From Delphinus delphis (taxonomy: Eukaryota; Chordata; Mammalia; Artiodactyla; Delphinidae): a stretch of DNA of 64,000 bases. Position numbers and translations under genes: made by a program. Of the stretch, positions 35,885-48,068 are shown in pieces. Within the stretch, counting starts at the first letter, position 1. Every line of letters begins with the position of its first letter. Location: contig NW_027192651.1 in the NCBI RefSeq assembly GCF_949987515.2, positions 248,001 to 312,000 of the forward strand. The letters are read 5' to 3'. The notes under the pieces were generated by a model. The model ran no database searches and had not been told where the DNA came from. It saw only the letters and a list, made by a program, of their open reading frames with translations.

Positions 35885-36681
35885 CATCTATCAATGACAG
35901 TTAAAGTGTAGCCTAAGGGAAGCTGGTGGTGAGTGCTTCTGACCCTGAAGACTTCAATCATCTAAAGTTTGGACTCTGCCTACTTCCCAAGGCCCTTAAT
36001 GAACATATGTGTAGCTGTAGCTTAAAAAATTCCCCAGTTTGGGTTTCGGGGAGACACTGATTTTGAAAAAGCCCTGGTGTTCTCCTTACATGAATGGGAC
36101 TCTTCCTACTGCTAAAACATGTCTGTCACACCCAGAGGATGGTATACCGTCTGATCGGGAAGAGTTTGGAAAAGGCATCTCATCTCCTCATCTCCTGGTG
36201 CTCGGGTTCACCCCTCCAGCGTCTTTACTAACAGTCTCCCCACTTGGAGATGTCAGCACTGTCAACATCCTGTTGCGTACAGTTTGGAATTTGTCCAGAG
36301 GATGAAGCGGAAGGATGAGGAACAATGAGAGACAAGTCCTAGGTGTTCAGACAGGCACATGTCACTCTAATTTCCAATCAGGAAGACGAATTGACCAAAG
36401 GCTAGGGTTGCCCATGGAAACAGTATAGGGCTTGAGGAAATCCCGCTGCTTTGTGGCCAGTTCCCATAAACACAAGTTGAACAATGGAACTCAGGGACAG
36501 TAAAATTCACAAAACTGCAGAGTTGAAAATATCCATCACTGAAAAATGTCTTGAGGAAAGTCAGAGAAAAGGACTTGTAAGCAAGGGAGAATGGCAGGAA
36601 AGGGATTTGAGGAGGTAGAAAGGACTCGCCATTAAGCACAAGAAAAGGAGCTGAACATTGCCAACATTGCCAACATTGCAG
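35885..36681 (+). repeat. Old satellite, partial unit D0 (non-L1 part), LTR-like start
   Basis: From about 36,100 it aligns with the non-L1 part of the satellite (CTAAAACATG, TCCCCACTTGGAGA, GGAGGTAGA before the palindrome). Further upstream TTCCCCAGTTTGGGTTTCGG, GAGACACTGATTTTG and GTGTTCTCCTTAC have the look of an LTR R-U5 region. A triple CCAACATTG microrepeat lies at 36,653-36,680. Confidence 0.75.
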
Positions 36682-36751
36682 TTGGCCAAAAAGGGTGTAT
36701 GCGTTCTTTTCTGTATATATTCAAGAAAAGGGCATACACTTTTTTAGCCAA
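36682..36751. mobile_element. Degenerate MITE palindrome in old unit D1
   Basis: GTTGGCCAAAAAGGGTGTAT on the left and TTTTTTAGCCAACC on the right, joined by TCTGTATATATTCAAG. The right arm is two bases shorter and several pairs are broken. The terminal GTTGGCC/GCCAACC is closer to a mariner terminus than the young copies, supporting the MITE reading. Confidence 0.8.
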
Positions 36752-38421
36752 CCAAACAGGTGGGCACTGGAAGTCAATACTACAAAAGATATCACTTCGC
36801 ATCAGTCAGAAGAGCCATCCTCATAAAGCGTAAACAACAGAAATGCAGGACAGGGCAACGAGAAGAGGGAGCCCTGTGAGACTTATAGTGGAAATGTATA
36901 TTGCCAACGGCCATTCTGGAGAAGTGTATTGTGTTTACTAAAGCATCTAAAAAATGAGCTACAGAGCATAGGGCACTTGCACTCATGGGCGTATATCTTG
37001 GGAAAAACAAAAATCGAGAGGACACAGACACCCCAATGTTTACCCCCTCTCTGTTTAAAAGATCCTCGACTAGGATATAACTTAAATGTCTCTGGAGGGA
37101 AAAAATGGATAGAGATGTGGTACTTAGGTAGAGTGGAATATTATTCAGCCTGGAAATCAATGAAATATGGCCAGTTGTAACAACTCCAGAGGAGTTACGT
37201 ATGATCATTCTAAGTGACAGAATTCAAAAAGAAAAAGACACATATCATAAGATATCACTTAAAGGTGGAATCCAAAATGGCTACACATGAAATAAATTAC
37301 AAAACAAAAACATAGTCAAATATGTAGAAAACACGCATAAGGCTGCTAAACGGGAAAGGTGGGGAGGGGTGAGGCATCATCCAGGAGGTTGAAATTAGCA
37401 AAGATACCATTCCAAATACCAAACTGATAATCAACAAGGCCTACACGGTAGCTAAAAGAACTGCACTCAGCACACTCAAGTCACCGGAAAAGAATATATA
37501 CGACTGGTAAGAATCTGAAAAAGAATTTATTGATGTCTCTCTGTACGTGAATCAAGTGGATGTACAGCAGCAAGAAACAGAGCTTTGAAAATCAGCTGTA
37601 ACCAATATAGTAATAAATTGAAAAAAATAAACGACAGAGAGACAGAGAAAACCTCTTACAACTTTTCCTCAGGGACGGTGATGCAACATGGATTGAACAC
37701 ATCTAGACCCACAGCAGGATGAGACATAAGGCTGGAAACTGTTTGCACTAAGAGAAATGTGAGGTTGGGTGAGGAAATGCACACCCTTTAAAGTAATACT
37801 ACCTGGTACCCATTCAATGGGTCCCAAATCTGCAGGTTCAAGGGATCTTCCTACAGCTAAAACATGCATGGAAAACCCAGAGGACTGTACACCATGTGAT
37901 CGGGAGATGTGTCTAAAATGCAGCTCATTTATCCTCTCCTGGTGCTCCTGTTCACCATTCCAGCCACGCTACTTAGAATCTCCCCACTTGGAGAATCAGC
38001 ACATTTAAACTTCTGTTTCACACATTTTGCAAATTGTGAGGAGGATGAACGGGAAGAGGGGGAACCAATGAGAGAAGAGTTGTAGGGGTTTGGACGGGCA
38101 CATATCACTCTAATTTCCCATTAAGAATAAGAATTAAAGAAAGGCTCAGCCTGCCTCACCGGAGCCAAAATAGGGCCTGAAGCAATCCTGCGGGTTTGAG
38201 GCCAGCTCACAAAAGAGCAACTTAAAAAATGGAGCTCAGGGTCACTGCAATTCACAAACCTGCAGAGTTATAAATGAAAACTAACGTCCAAAAATATGTT
38301 GAGGTAAGGCAAAGAAGAGGATCTGAATGCAAGACAGAATTGCAAGAAACAGATTTCAAGAGATAGATTGGACTCGTCTTTAACGCACATGAAAAGCGGC
38401 AGAATTTCGACAATGATGCAG
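36682..38421 (+). repeat. Old satellite unit D1 (1,740)
   Basis: The palindrome remnant (36,682-36,751) has lost bases in its right arm and has several mismatches, but it keeps GTTGGCCAAAAAGGG and GCCAACC, the wider MITE ends. The L1 part is nearer to ordinary L1 (GGAATATTATTCAGCCTGGAA). It keeps AATAAATTGAAAAAAATAAA at about 37,610 as its A-rich tail, followed by sequence absent from young units. Confidence 0.93.
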
Positions 38422-38493
38422 TTGGCCCAAAAGGGCGTATGCGTTTTTTCCTGATTATATCCAGGAAAAAACGCATACGCACTTTATGGGCAA
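38422..38493. mobile_element. Degenerate MITE palindrome in old unit D2
   Basis: Full 72 bases. Unpaired positions cluster at the centre (CTGATTATATCCAGG) and near the outer ends (TTGGCCC against TATGGGCAA). The inner GCGTTTTTTCC/GGAAAAAACGC stem is intact. Confidence 0.85.
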
Positions 38494-39334
38494 CGAAGCA
38501 AGCAAGCAATGCAAATGTGCACAACAAAGAAGTCTCACTTCCCACCGGTCAAAAGGGCCATCCTAAAAAATTGTAAAAACCAGAAATGCAGGACAGGCCA
38601 TGGAGAACAGGGAGCCTTTATACGCTGATGGGCAGTGTGTGAACTGCCGAGAGCCACTCTGGAGAAGTGTATGGTGGTTCCTAAATCATCTAAAAAACAG
38701 AGCTACAGAGCATAGGACACTTCCAATCATGGGAGTATATCTAGGGAAGTCTAAAAATCAACAAGACACAAGCACACCACAGTTTAGGGCTACTCTGTTT
38801 ACAAGAACCTCAACTTCAGTACACCTTAAATATCCCAGGAAAGAGAACAATGGATAAAGAAGATGTGGTACTTATGTACAATGGAATATCTCTTCACCAT
38901 GAAATCAATGTAATAAGGCTAGTAGAAGGATAAAGAGTGGATTTAGGTCTGATAATACTACTTGAAATAAGTCAAACAGAAAAAGAAACATATCATAAGA
39001 TATCACTTATAGAGGGAGGGTAAATATGGCTGCACAAGAAATGAATTACAGAACAGAACAGTGTCTCACATTTAGAAAACACACTTATGTCAGCTTAAGG
39101 GGAAAGGAGAGGTGGGGTGATGCATAAAACCAGAGTTTGAAATTAGCACAGATACCGTTCAATAAACCAAATAGGTATTAGACAAGATCTACACCTTGCT
39201 CAATGAACAGGCCTCAACACACCCTATACACCGCAGAGAAATATATCTGAGGAATAAGAATCTTAAAACCCATGTATTGATATATCTCCATAAGGGAATC
39301 AAGTGTGTGCAGAGCGGCACAAACACAGCAGTGA

Positions 39335-39501
39335 AAAGGAGCTAAACCCCATTATAGAAATAAATTTTAAAAACAAAACGCTGAAACAATGAAAGAGAGA
39401 AAAATTCTTACAAAATTCGCTCAGGGGCTGTGATGCAACCTGGATTGACCACATATAAACCCACAGCTGGATAAGACATAAGGCTGGACACTTGGGGCTG
39501 A
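39335..39501 (+). other. Ancestral segment deleted from all young units
   Basis: Holds the L1 A-rich tail, GCTGTGATGCAACCTGGATTG, AAACCCACAGCTGGATAAG and GACATAAGGCTGGACAC. D1 has the counterpart at about 37,580-37,760. All 35 complete or nearly complete young units lack it. Its size explains the step from 1,749 to 1,579. Confidence 0.85.
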
Positions 39502-40170
39502 CAGGATTGGTGAGCTTTGGTGAGCAACTGCCGAAAGTTTAATGCAATACTTCATGCTACTCATTCCAAGGGTCCCAACACTCCAGGTTGAAGGGAATCT
39601 TCCTACAGCTAAACCATGCTTGGGAAACCCAGCAACTGGTATACCATATGATCGGGAAAGGTTTCTAAAACGCACCTCATTTTTCCTCTCCTGGGGCTCC
39701 GGATCGACATTCCAGCCGCTTTACTAACAACATCCCCACATGGAGTCAATGCCTTTAAGTTCTGGTATCGCACAGTCTGCAGTTAGTGCAGAGGATGAAT
39801 GGGAATAGGGGGAACCAGTGAGAAACTAGCTGTAGCGGTTTCAATGGGCACATGTCACTCTAATATCACATCAGTAAGAAGAATTAACCAAAGGCACAGC
39901 AAAGTGCCCCAGAAGAAAAATAGGGCTTCAAGGAATCCTGTGGTTACGGGGCAAGACCACAAAAATAAGAGCTAAAAATGGAGCTAAGGGCCACTGCAAT
40001 TCAAAAACCTGCAGAGTTATAAAGGCCAACTATTTTTAAAAAGTATATTGAGGTAAGGCTATGAAGAGGCATTGAAAGCAGGGCAGAATTGCAGGAAACC
40101 GATTTCAGGAGGTAGACTGGAATTGCATTGAAAGCATATGAAGAGAGTCAGAAACTCGACAATGATGCAC

Positions 40171-41749
40171 TTGGCCAAAAAGGGCGTATGCGTTTTTTCC
40201 TGAATATATTCAGGAAAAAACGCATACGCCCTTTTTGGCCAACCAAGCAAGCTTGCAAAGGAAATCTGCACTACAATGAAGTCTCACTTCCACCTGGTCA
40301 AAAGGGCCATCTGAAAAAAGTGTAAAATCCATAAAGGCACGACAGGCCATGGAGAACTGGGAGCCTTGTTATGCTGATGGGCGGGATGTAAATTGCCAAC
40401 AGCCACTCTGGAGAAGTGTATGGTGTTTCCTGAAACATCTAAAAAACAAAGCAACAGAGCCTAGGGCACTTCCACTTATGGTCCTATAGCTTAGGGAAAT
40501 TAAAATCAAAAAGACACAGCCACCCCAAAGTTTGGGACGGCTCTGTTTACAAGAACCTCGTTTACGGTACAAGTTCAATATCGCAGAAAGTGAAAAATGG
40601 ATAAAGAAGTTGTGGTACTTACGTACAATGCAATATCACTCAGCAATGAAATCTATGTAATCAGGACCGTAGCAGCATAATGAGTGCATTCAGGTATGAT
40701 GATTCGAACTGAAATAAGTCACACAGAAAAGAAACATCATAAGGTATCATTAATACACAGAATGTCGACTTGGCTACACATGAACTGAATTACAAAACAG
40801 AACAGTGTCTCATGTTTAGAAAACCAACTTATGCTTGCTTAAAGGGGAAGGTGAGTTGGGGTGCTGCATAAAACCAGAGATTGAAATGAGCACAGATAAA
40901 GTTCCTTAAGCCAAATATGGAATAGACAAGAGCTACTCCTTGCTCTACGAAATGGACTCAACACCGCATATTAAACGCCTAAGAATGTACCTGACTAGTA
41001 AGTATCTAAAAACCTATGGATTGCTATGTCTCCGAAAGAGAATCAAGCATGTGTACAGGGGCATAAACGCAGCAGTGATAGGATTGGAGAGGTTCGGTGA
41101 GCAAATGAAGACCCTTTGAAGTCATATTGCATGGTACCCATTCCACGGGTTTCAACTACCCAAGTTTAAGGTATTCTTCCTTCAGCTAAAACATGCATGT
41201 GGAACCCAGAGTATGATCATCCGTGTGAACGGGAGACGTGTTCAAATATGTCTCAGTTTTCCTCCCGTGATACTCAGATGCAACATTCCAGACGCTTTAC
41301 TAACACTCTCCCGACTTGGAGAGTCAGCGCCTTTAACCTCCTGTTTGGCCCAGTTTGCAATTTCTGCGGAAGATGAACAGGAATAGCGAGAACCAATGAG
41401 AGACTAGCTGGAGGTGTCTGGACGGGCAAATTTAACTCTCATTTCCCAATAGGAAGAGGAAATAACCAAAGGCTCAGCGTGCCGTGCCGGAACCAGATTA
41501 GGGCCTGAAGCCATCCTGCGGTGTTGCGGCCAGGTCACAAGAAAGCGAGTTGAAGAACGGAGCTCAGGGGCACTGTAATTCACAAACCTGCAGAGTTATA
41601 AATGACAGCTATCGTCCAAAAATAGACTGAAGTAAGGCTGCCAAGACGACTTGAAAGCGGGGCAGAATTGCAGGAAATCGATTTCAGGAGGTAGACTGGA
41701 ATTGCATTGAAAGCATAGGAAAAGAGGCAGAACGTCCTCAATGATGCAC
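40171..41749 (+). repeat. Satellite unit 21 (1,579), first young unit of the right array
   Basis: The palindrome is perfect. ACGTACAATGC class with some edge variants (CCACCTGGTCAAAAGG, GAATGTCGACTTGG, CAGTGTCTCATG), so it is less homogenised than interior units though its neighbour is already ordinary. Confidence 0.95.
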
Positions 41750-43329
41750 TTGGCCAAAAAGGGCGTATGCGTTTTTTCCTGAATATATTCAGGAAAAAAC
41801 GCATACGCCCTTTTTGGCCAACCAAGCAAGCTTGCAAAGGAAATCTGCACTACAATGAAGTCTCACTTCCCCCCGGTCAAAAGGGCCATCTGAAAAAAGT
41901 GTAAAATCCAGAAAGGCAGGACAGGCCATGGAGAACTGGGAGCCTTGTTATGCTGATGGGCGGGATGTAAATTGCCAACAGACACTCGGGAGAAGTGTAT
42001 GGTGTTTCCTGAAACATCTAAAAAACAAAGCAACAGAGCCTAGGGCACTTCCACTTATGGTCCTATAGCTTAGGGAAATTAAAATCAAAAAGACACAGCC
42101 ACCCCAAAGTTTGGAACAGCTCTGTTTACAAGAACCTCGTTTACAGTACAAGTTCAACATCGCAGAAAGTGAAAAATGGATAAAGAAGCTGTGGTAATCA
42201 CTTACAAAGCAATATCACTCAGCAATGAAATCTATGTCATCAGGCCCTTAGCAGCACAATGAGTGGATTCAGGTATGATGATTCTAACTGAAATAAGTCA
42301 CACAGAAAAAGAAACATCATAAGATATCAGTAATACACGGAATGTAAACTTGGCTACACAGGAACTGAATTACAGAACAGAACAGGGTCTCAAATTTAGA
42401 AAACCAACTTATGCTTGCTTAAGGGTAAAGGTGAGTTGGGGTGCTGCATAAAACCAGAGATTGAAATGAGCACAGATAAAGTTCCTTAAGCCAAATATGG
42501 AATAGACAAGAGCTACTCCTTGCTCAACGAAATGGACTCAACACCGCATATTAAACGCCTAAGAATGTACCTGACTAGTAAGTATCTTAAAACCTATGGA
42601 TTGCTATGTCTCCGAAAGAGAATCAAGCATGTGTACAGGGGCATAAACGCAGCAGTGATAGGATTGGAGAGGTTCGGTGAACAAATGAAGACCCTTTGAA
42701 GTCATATTGCATGGTACCCATTCCACGGGTTTCACCTACCCAGGTTTAAGGTATTCTTCCTTCAGCTAAAACATGCATGTGGAACCTAGAGTATGATCAA
42801 CCATGTGATCGGGAGACGTGTTCAAATATTTCTCAGTTTTCGTACCCTGGTACTCGGGTGCAACATTCCAGATGCTTTACTAACACTCTCCCGACTTGGA
42901 GAGTCAGTCCCTTTAACCTCCTGTTTGGCCCAGTTTGCAATTTCTGCGGAAGATGAACAGGAATAGCGAGAACCAATGAGAGACTAGCTGGAGGTGTCTG
43001 AACGGGCAAATTTAACTCTCATTTCCCACCAGGAAGAGGAATTAACCAAAGGCTCAGCGTGCTGTGCCGGAACCAGATTAGGGCCTGAAGCCATCCTGCG
43101 GTGTTGCGGCCAGGTCACAAGAAGGCGAGTTGAAGAAAGGAGCTCAGGGGCACTGTAATTCACAAACCTGCAGAGTTATAAATGACAGCTATCGTCCAAA
43201 AATAGACTGAAGTAAGGCTGCCAAGAGGACTTGAAAGCGGGACAGAATTGCAGGAAACTGATTTCAGGAGGTAGACTGGAATTGCATTGAAAGCATAGGA
43301 AAAGAGGCAGAACGTCCACAATGATGCAC
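41750..43329 (+). repeat. Satellite unit 22 (1,580)
   Basis: The palindrome is perfect. ACTTACAAAGC class, with private GTGGTAATCACTTAC and TTGGAACAGCTC. Confidence 0.95.
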
Positions 43330-44909
43330 TTGGACAAAAAGGGCGTATGCGTTTTTTCGTGAATATATTCAGGAAAAAACGTATACGCCCTTTTTGGCCA
43401 ACCAAGAAAACTTGCAAAGGAAATCTGCACTACAATGAAGTCTCACTTCCCCCCGGTCAAAAGGGCCATCTGAAAAAAGTGTAAAATCCAGAAAGGCAGG
43501 ACAGGCCATGGAGAACTGGGAGCCTTGTTATGCTGATGGGCGGGATGTAAATTGCCAACACACACTCGGGAGAAGTGTATGGTGTTTCCTGAAACATCTA
43601 AAAAACAAAGCAACAGAGCCTAGGGCACTTCCACTTATGGTCCTATAGCTTAGGGAAATTAAAATCAAAAAGTCACAGCCACCCCAAAGTTTGGGACGCC
43701 TCTGTTTACAAGAACCTCATTTACCGTACAAGTTCAATATCACAGAAAGTGAAAAATGGATAAACAACTTGTGGTACTTACGTACAATGCAGTATCACTC
43801 AGCAATGAAATCTATGTCATCAGGCCCGTAGAAGCATCATGAGTGGACTCAGGTACGATGATTCTAACTGAAATAAGTCACACAGAAAAAGAAACATCAT
43901 AAGATATCAGTAATACACGGAATGGAAACTTGGCTACACAGGAACTGAATTACAGAACAGAACAGGTTCTCAAATTTAGAAAACCAACTTATGCTTGCTT
44001 AAGGGGAAAGGTGAGTTGGGGTGCTGCATAAAACCAGAGATTGAAATGAGCACAGATAAAGTTCCTTAAGCCAAATATGGAATAGACAAGAGCTACTCCT
44101 TGCTCAACGAAATGGACTCAACACCGCATATTAAACGCCTAAGAATGTACCTGACTAGTAAGTATCTTAAAACCTATGGATTGCTATGTCTCCGAAAGAG
44201 AATCAAGCATGTGTACAGGGGCATAAACGCAGCAGTGATAGGATTGCAGATGTTCGGTGAGCAAATGAAGACACTTTAAAGTCATATTGCATGGTACCCA
44301 TTCCACGGGTTTCAACTACCCAGGTTTTAGGTATTCTTCCTTCAGCTAAAACATGCATGTGGAACCCAGTGTATGATCAACCATGTGATCGGGAGACGTG
44401 TTCAAATATGTCTCAGTTTTCGTACCCTGGTACTCGGGTGCAGCATTCCAGATGCTTTACTAACACTCTCTCGACTTGGAGAGTCAGTCCCATTAACCTC
44501 CTGTTTGGCCCAGTTTGCAATTTCTGTGGAAGATGAACAGGAATTGCGAGAACCAATGAGAGACTAGCTGGAGGTGTCTGGATGGGCAAATTTAACTCTC
44601 ATTTCCCACCAGGAAGAGGAATTAACCAAAGGCTCAGCGTGCCATGCCAGAACCAGATTAGGGCCTGAAGACATCCTGCGGTGTTGCGGCCAAGTCACAA
44701 GAAAGCGAGTTGAAGAAAGGAGCTCAGGGGCACTGTAATTCACAAACCTGCAGAGTTATAAATGACAGCTATCGTCCAAAAATATACTGAAGTAAGGCTG
44801 CCAAGAGGACTTGAAAGCGGGGGAGAATTACAGGAAACCGATTTCAGGAGGTAGACTGGAATTGCATTGAAAGCATAGGAAAAGAGGCAGAACGTCCACA
44901 ATGATGCAC
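43330..44909 (+). repeat. Satellite unit 23 (1,580)
   Basis: The palindrome has three mismatches (43334, 43359, 43382), among the most in a young unit. ACGTACAATGC class, with private GAAGCATCATGAG and AAAGTCACAGCC. Confidence 0.95.
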
Positions 44910-46489
44910 TTGGCCAAAAAGGGCGTATGCGTTTTTTCCTGAATATATTCAGGAAAAAACGCATACGCCCTTTTTGGCCAACCAAGCAAACTTGCAAAGG
45001 AAATCTGCACTACAATGAAGTCTCACTTCCCCCCGGTCAAAAGGGCCATCTGAAAAAAGTGTAAAATCCAGAAAGGCAGGATAGGCCATGGAGAACTGGG
45101 AGCCTAGTTATGCTGATGGGCGGGATGTAAATTGCCAACAGACACTCAGGAGAAGTGTATGGTGTTTCCTGAAACATCTAAAAAACAAAGCAACAGAGCC
45201 TAGGGCACTTCCACTTATGGTCCTATAGCTTAGGGAAATTAAAATCAAAAAGACACAGCCACCCCAAAGTTTGGGACGCCTCCGTTTACAAGAACCTCGT
45301 TTACCGTACAAGTTCAATATCACAGAAAGTGAAAAATGGATAAAGAACTTGTGGTACTTACGTACAATGCAGTATCACTCAGCAATGAAATCTATGTCAT
45401 CAGGCCCGTAGCAGCATAATGAGTGGATTCAGGTACGATGACTCTAACTGAAATAAGTCACACAGAAAAAGAAACATCATAAGATATCAGTAATACACGG
45501 AATGTAAACTTGGCTACACAGGAACTGCATTCCAAAACAGAATAGGGTCTCAAATTTAGAAAACCAACTTATGCTTGCTAAAGGGGAAAGGTGAGTTGGG
45601 GTGCTGCATAAAACCAGAGATTGAAATGAGCACAGATAAAGTTCCTTAAGCCAAATATGTAATAGACAAGAGCTACTCCTTGCTCAACGAAATGGACTCA
45701 ACACCGCATATTAAACGCCTAAGAATGTACCTGACTAGTAAGTATCTTAAAACCTATGGATTGCTATGTCTCCAAAAGAGAATCAAGCGTGTGTACACGG
45801 GCATAAACGCAGCAGTGATAGGATTGGAGAGGTTCGGTGAGCAAATGAAGACCCTTTGAAGTCATATTGCACGGTACCCATTCCACGGGTCTCAACTCTC
45901 CAGGTTTAAGGTATTCTTCCTTCAGCTAAAACATGCATGTGGAACCCAGAGTATGATCAACCATGTGAACGGGAGACGTGTTCAAATATGTCTCAGTTTT
46001 CCTCCCCTGGTACTCGGGTGCAACATTCCAGACGCTTTACTAACACTCTCCCCACTTGGAGAGTCAGTCCCTTTAACCTGCTGTTTGGCCTAGTTTGCAA
46101 TTTCTGTGGAAGATGAACAGGAATAGCGAGAACCAATGAGAGACTAGCTGGAGGTGTCTGCATGGGCAAATTTAACTCTCATTTCCCACCAGGAAGAGGA
46201 AATAACCAAAGGCTCAGCGTGCCGTACCGGAACCAGATTAGGGCCTGAAGCCATCCTGCGGTTTTGCAGCTAGCTCAAAAGAAAGCGAGTTGAAGAAAGG
46301 AGCTCAGGGGCACTGTAATTCACAAACCTGCAGAGTTATAAATGACAGCTATCGTCCAAAAATAGACTGAAGTAAGGCTGCCGAGAGGACTTGAAAGCGG
46401 GGCAGAATTGCAGGAAACCGATTTCAGGAGGTAGACTGGAATTGCATTGAAAGCATAGGAAAAGAGGCAGAACGTCCACAATGATGCAC
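44910..46489 (+). repeat. Satellite unit 24 (1,580)
   Basis: The palindrome is perfect. ACGTACAATGC class. Private GGTTTTGCAGCTAGCTC occurs near its right end. Confidence 0.95.
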
Positions 46490-48068
46490 TTGGCCAAAAA
46501 GGGCGTATGCGTTTTTTCCTGAATATATTCAGGAAAAAACGCATACGCCCTTTTTGGCCAACCAAGCAAGCTTGCAAAGGAAATCTGCACTACAATGAAG
46601 TCTCACTTCCCCCCGGTCAAAAGGGCCATCTGAAAAAAGTGTAAAATCCAGAAAGGCAGGACAGGCCATGGAGAACTGGGAGCCTTGTTATGCTGATGGG
46701 CGGGATGTAAATTGCCAACAGACACTTGGGAGAAGTGTATGGTGTTTCCTGAAACATCTAAAAAACAAAGCAACAGAGCCTAGGGCACTTCCACTTATGG
46801 TCCTATAGCTTAGGGAAATTAAAATCAAAAAGACACAGCCACCCCAAAGTTTGGGACGCCTCTGTTTACAAGAACCTCGTTTACCATACAAGTTCAATAT
46901 CACAGAAAGTGAAAAATGGATAAAGAACTTGTGTTACTTACGTACAATGCAGTATCACTCAGCAATGAAATCTATGTCATCAGGCCCGTAGCAGCATAAT
47001 GAGTGGATTCAGGTACGATGATTCTAACTGAAATAAGTCACACAGAAAAAGAAACATCATAAGATATCAGTAATACACGGAATGTAAACTTGGCTACACA
47101 GGAACTGAATTACAGAACAGAACAGGTTCTCAAATTTAGAAAACCAACTTATGCTTGCTTAAGGGTAAAGGTGAGTTGGGGTGCTGCATAAAACCAGAGA
47201 TTGAAATGAGCACAGATAAAGTTCCTTAAGTCAAATATGGAATAGACAAGAGCTACTCCTTGCTCAACGAAATGGACTCAACACCGCATATTAAACGCCT
47301 AAGAATGTACCTGACTAGTAAGTATCTTAAAACCTATGGATTGCTATGTCTCCGAAAGAGAATCAAGCATGTGTACAGGGGCATAAACGCAGCAGTGATA
47401 GGATTGGAGAGGTTCGTGAGCAAATGAAGACCCTTTGAAGTCATATTGCATGGTACCCATTCCAAGGGTTTCAACTACCCAGGTTTAAGGTATTCTTCCT
47501 TCAGCTAAAACATGCATGTGGAACCTAGAGTATGATCAACCATGTGATCGGGAGACATGTTCAAATATGTCTCAGTTTTCGTACCCTGGTACTTGGGTGC
47601 AACATTCCAGACGCTTTACTAACACTCTCCCCACTTGGAGAGTCAGCACCTTTAACCTCCTGTTTGGCCCGGTTTGCAATTTCTGTGGAAGATGAACAGG
47701 AATAGCGAGAACCAATGAGAGACTAGCTGGAGGTGTCTGGATGGGCAAATTTAACTCTCATTTCCCACCAGGAAGAGGAATTAACCAAAGGCTCAGCGTG
47801 CCGTGCCGGAACCAGATTAGTGCCTGAAGACATCCTGCGGTGTTGCGGCCAGGTCACAAGAAAGCGAGTTGAAGAAAGGAGCTCAGGGGCACTGTAATTC
47901 ACAAACCTGCAGAGTTATAAATGACAGCTATCGTCCAAAAATAGACTGAAGTAAGGCTGCCAAGAGGACTTGAAAGCGGGGCAGAATTGCAGGAAACCGA
48001 TTTCAGGAGGTAGACTGGAATTGCATTGAAAGCATAGGAAAAGAGGCAGAACGTCCACAATGATGCAC
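46490..48068 (+). repeat. Satellite unit 25 (1,579)
   Basis: The palindrome is perfect. ACGTACAATGC class. GAACAGGTTCTC with CCTTAAGTCAAATATGG is shared with unit 30, 7,892 bases on. Confidence 0.95.

Larger units (their letters stand above)
35885..40170 (+). repeat. Diverged ancestral-type satellite block (1.74-1.75 kb units)
   Basis: This holds a partial non-L1 segment followed by two full old units, with palindrome centres at 36717 and 38457 and the next at 40206, giving steps of 1,740 and 1,749. The sequence aligns throughout with the young unit but with many substitutions and indels. It retains about 167 bases missing from every young unit, including an A-rich L1 tail (near 37,590-37,630 and 39,340-39,375). 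This length matches the longer unit I recall for non-dolphin cetaceans. It is the array's old edge, or a relic that escaped homogenisation. Confidence 0.9.
38422..40170 (+). repeat. Old satellite unit D2 (1,749)
   Basis: The palindrome keeps full length with about six unpaired positions. After GCAGTGA (ends 39,334) come ~167 bases, with AAATAAATTTTAAAAAC at the start, before GGATTGG (39,504). In young units GCAGTGA is joined directly to TAGGATTGG. The last ~100 bases before 40,171 already look like the young type, so the homogenisation boundary lies inside this unit. Confidence 0.93.
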
